From contig QZCP01000268.1 of NCBI GenBank assembly GCA_003956705.1, forward strand, positions 180,495 through 244,494: a stretch of DNA of 64,000 bases. The letters run 5' to 3'. The position numbers were made by a program, and so were the translations under genes. Position 1 is the first letter of the stretch, and the number at the start of each line of letters is the position of its first letter. This document shows, one piece after another, positions 61,820-64,000 of this stretch. Under the pieces are notes generated by a model that was not told the DNA's origin, did not search any database, and saw only the letters and a list, made by a program, of their open reading frames with translations. The stretch comes from Brevipalpus yothersi. Lineage: Eukaryota; Arthropoda; Arachnida; Trombidiformes; Tenuipalpidae.

Positions 61820-61918
61820 AATAAAAGAGATGGAAACTGCTCTCTCCCTCCTTGAACTTTTTTATCACCCCTTTATATTCCTTTTCATTGACATTTTTGT
61901 ACATTTTCATGAAATAAA
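61820..61918 (+). terminator. Polyadenylation signals of NUP133
   Basis: AATAAA at 61820-61825, only 6 nt past the stop, and at 61913-61918. The second is the more likely one by distance and by its AT/GT-rich downstream sequence. Confidence 0.6.
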
Positions 61919-62959
61919 ATGCTGTCTGTCAAACACAAACATTCATTTTCTTGAAAATAATTGAAAATATTTCCCATCTCAATTATCTCGAGAAGCTCTC
62001 CACTTTTTGAGATAGACTGCTAAATACCAGAAGCGATAACTTTAAGGCCCTTTTTTCCATCATCCAAACATTCTCTCTCAATTCATGCTTCCTAATTGAA
62101 CTGGTTCATCTAATTGGTTCATAAAAATAGTAATACAGTGGATGTAGATCCTTGAAAATATCCCAAATGAGACTCAAATATGCTGATGAAATGAGGTTTC
62201 AATAACGAGAGGCAAAACTTTTGAGCTCTGATTAAGTTGCACGCTTTTTTCTAACTTTCAAGCTTATTATTTATTCCCCAGAAATTATTATTATTTTTAT
62301 CATCATTATTATTCTTTCATCGAAACCCCATCAGAAAAGTATGATTTGATCATTTTCCAGCTTTGAATGATAAGTGATATTTTTTTCGAGTATCATTGGT
62401 CTGATCGAGAGGAATTTATTTATCATTTTTGAAGATTGAATAGTAATGCAAAAAATTCAGGATTTCCTTCTTATTATCGGTTTCAATATCCATGACATGC
62501 TTGAAGCAGAGTCAAATATACATAAAATAGAGAGAAATCTCACAATGAATATGGTTGAATTAGTGAGAAAATTGGCTCTTCCTATGCGCGCTATTCTGAT
62601 TGAAGTTGGAATGCAAATTTCTTCGTGCATACTGAGGAACTGAATAATACAGATAGAGAGATAAAAAATCCAGCAAGATTTGTGTGTGAGCTTTTTTTTG
62701 TGAATAAATATAGAATTCATTTACAAAATGTTACAAAAAATTTCATGCCTCCTCGTCAGTGATTCAGAATCAGATAGTAGAAGAAAGAGAGGGAAGAAAA
62801 CTTTCAGTATTTCGTGAGTGAATTATCTTCTCTTGACAAATACATCAAATAGATACCCAAAGCTAATGAGTTCATGCCACGAATTCAGTCATGGTAACCT
62901 TTGTGGCAGCTCATTGGAATGATTTTGATCCATTTTCAGGTGACACACACATATAACCA
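61919..62959. other. Intergenic sequence downstream of NUP133
   Basis: About 1 kb of AT-rich sequence. A 65-codon open frame at 62446-62643 has no recognisable similarity, and in particular does not look like the missing NUP133 C-terminus. Confidence 0.6.
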
Positions 62960-62971
62960 GAGAGAGAGAGA

Positions 62972-63061
<90 letters not shown>

Positions 63062-63924
63062 NNNNNNNNNNNNNNNNNNNNNNNNNNNNNNNNNNNNNNN
63101 NNNNNNNNNNNNNNNNNNNNNNNNNNNNNNNNNNNNNNNNNNNNNNNNNNNNNNNNNNNNNNNNNNNNNNNNNNNNNNNNNNNNNNNNNNNNNNNNNNNN
63201 NNNNNNNNNNNNNNNNNNNNNNNNNNNNNNNNNNNNNNNNNNNNNNNNNNNNNNNNNNNNNNNNNNNNNNNNNNNNNNNNNNNNNNNNNNNNNNNNNNNN
63301 NNNNNNNNNNNNNNNNNNNNNNNNNNNNNNNNNNNNNNNNNNNNNNNNNNNNNNNNNNNNNNNNNNNNNNNNNNNNNNNNNNNNNNNNNNNNNNNNNNNN
63401 NNNNNNNNNNNNNNNNNNNNNNNNNNNNNNNNNNNNNNNNNNNNNNNNNNNNNNNNNNNNNNNNNNNNNNNNNNNNNNNNNNNNNNNNNNNNNNNNNNNN
63501 NNNNNNNNNNNNNNNNNNNNNNNNNNNNNNNNNNNNNNNNNNNNNNNNNNNNNNNNNNNNNNNNNNNNNNNNNNNNNNNNNNNNNNNNNNNNNNNNNNNN
63601 NNNNNNNNNNNNNNNNNNNNNNNNNNNNNNNNNNNNNNNNNNNNNNNNNNNNNNNNNNNNNNNNNNNNNNNNNNNNNNNNNNNNNNNNNNNNNNNNNNNN
63701 NNNNNNNNNNNNNNNNNNNNNNNNNNNNNNNNNNNNNNNNNNNNNNNNNNNNNNNNNNNNNNNNNNNNNNNNNNNNNNNNNNNNNNNNNNNNNNNNNNNN
63801 NNNNNNNNNNNNNNNNNNNNNNNNNNNNNNNNNNNNNNNNNNNNNNNNNNNNNNNNNNNNNNNNNNNNNNNNNNNNNNNNNNNNNNNNNNNNNNNNNNNN
63901 NNNNNNNNNNNNNNNNNNNNNNNN

Positions 63925-63978
<54 letters not shown>
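62960..63978. repeat. (GA)n array containing an 863-nt assembly gap
   Basis: GA repeats at about 62960-63061 and 63925-63978 flank N at 63062-63924. The gap probably hides more GA repeat and perhaps other sequence. Its true length is unknown. Confidence 0.95.
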
Positions 63979-63984
<6 letters not shown>

Positions 63985-64000
63985 TGAAATTAGATCTCTA

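Noticed and set aside
62446..62643. 65-codon frame after NUP133 as a candidate for its missing C-terminus
   Set aside because: No resemblance to the NUP133 C-terminal helices, lies beyond two polyadenylation signals, and has no well-placed acceptor joining in phase.
1..64000. An exotic prokaryotic-type defence or mobile system
   Set aside because: All identifiable genes are intron-bearing or typical animal genes. There is no operon structure, phage or plasmid gene, or viral-type protein in the window.

Overview
The window is AT-rich eukaryotic nuclear DNA. Its genes have GT-AG introns, and long (GA)n/(CT)n microsatellites are scattered through much of it. The protein set (Elk-type K+ channel, Dbf4, a Pgant/GALNT glycosyltransferase, TBC1D22, mitochondrial L21, pallidin, ABCF2, TRAP-beta, Nup133) is metazoan. 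The very short introns (57-63 nt in several genes) next to huge repeat-filled ones fit a small-genome arthropod. An acariform mite is my guess from overall character and is not proven by any single sequence here. There is no bacterial-type operon, CRISPR array or recognisable transposon.

Layout. 1-11637 (+): most of an ELK/KCNH voltage-gated K+ channel gene in seven visible exons; the first exon lies upstream of the window. 11638-12476: a spacer with one doubtful small ORF. 12477-14456 (-): a four-exon DBF4 gene, the activator of the CDC7 kinase. 15040-41904 (-): an eight-exon polypeptide N-acetylgalactosaminyltransferase spread over 27 kb. One 16.3-kb intron (17030-33361) is packed with GA/CT arrays and purine-rich filler, and a 324-nt assembly gap lies in another intron.

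43642-61814 is a compact housekeeping cluster: TBC1D22 (+), mitochondrial L21 (-), BLOC1S6/pallidin (+), ABCF2 (+), TRAP-beta/SSR2 (-), a protein with a coilin-like Tudor domain (+), an 804-residue helical repeat protein (-), a proline-rich single-pass membrane protein (-) and NUP133 (+). Neighbouring genes are often head-to-head (L21/pallidin, SSR2/coilin-like, GALNT/TBC1D22, membrane protein/NUP133) or tail-to-tail (Elk/DBF4, TBC1D22/L21, ABCF2/SSR2, coilin-like/helical). The window ends in a GA array broken by an 863-nt gap.

The genes do not form one pathway. They serve membrane excitability, replication control, Golgi O-glycosylation, Rab regulation, mitochondrial translation, lysosome-related organelle biogenesis, ribosome-associated ATPase function, ER translocation and the nuclear pore. 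The points most worth following up are the coilin-like protein, the short C-terminus of NUP133, and the uneven, strand-biased GA/CT arrays. Exon boundaries were set by hand from splice consensus, phase continuity and family alignment; no transcript data were available.
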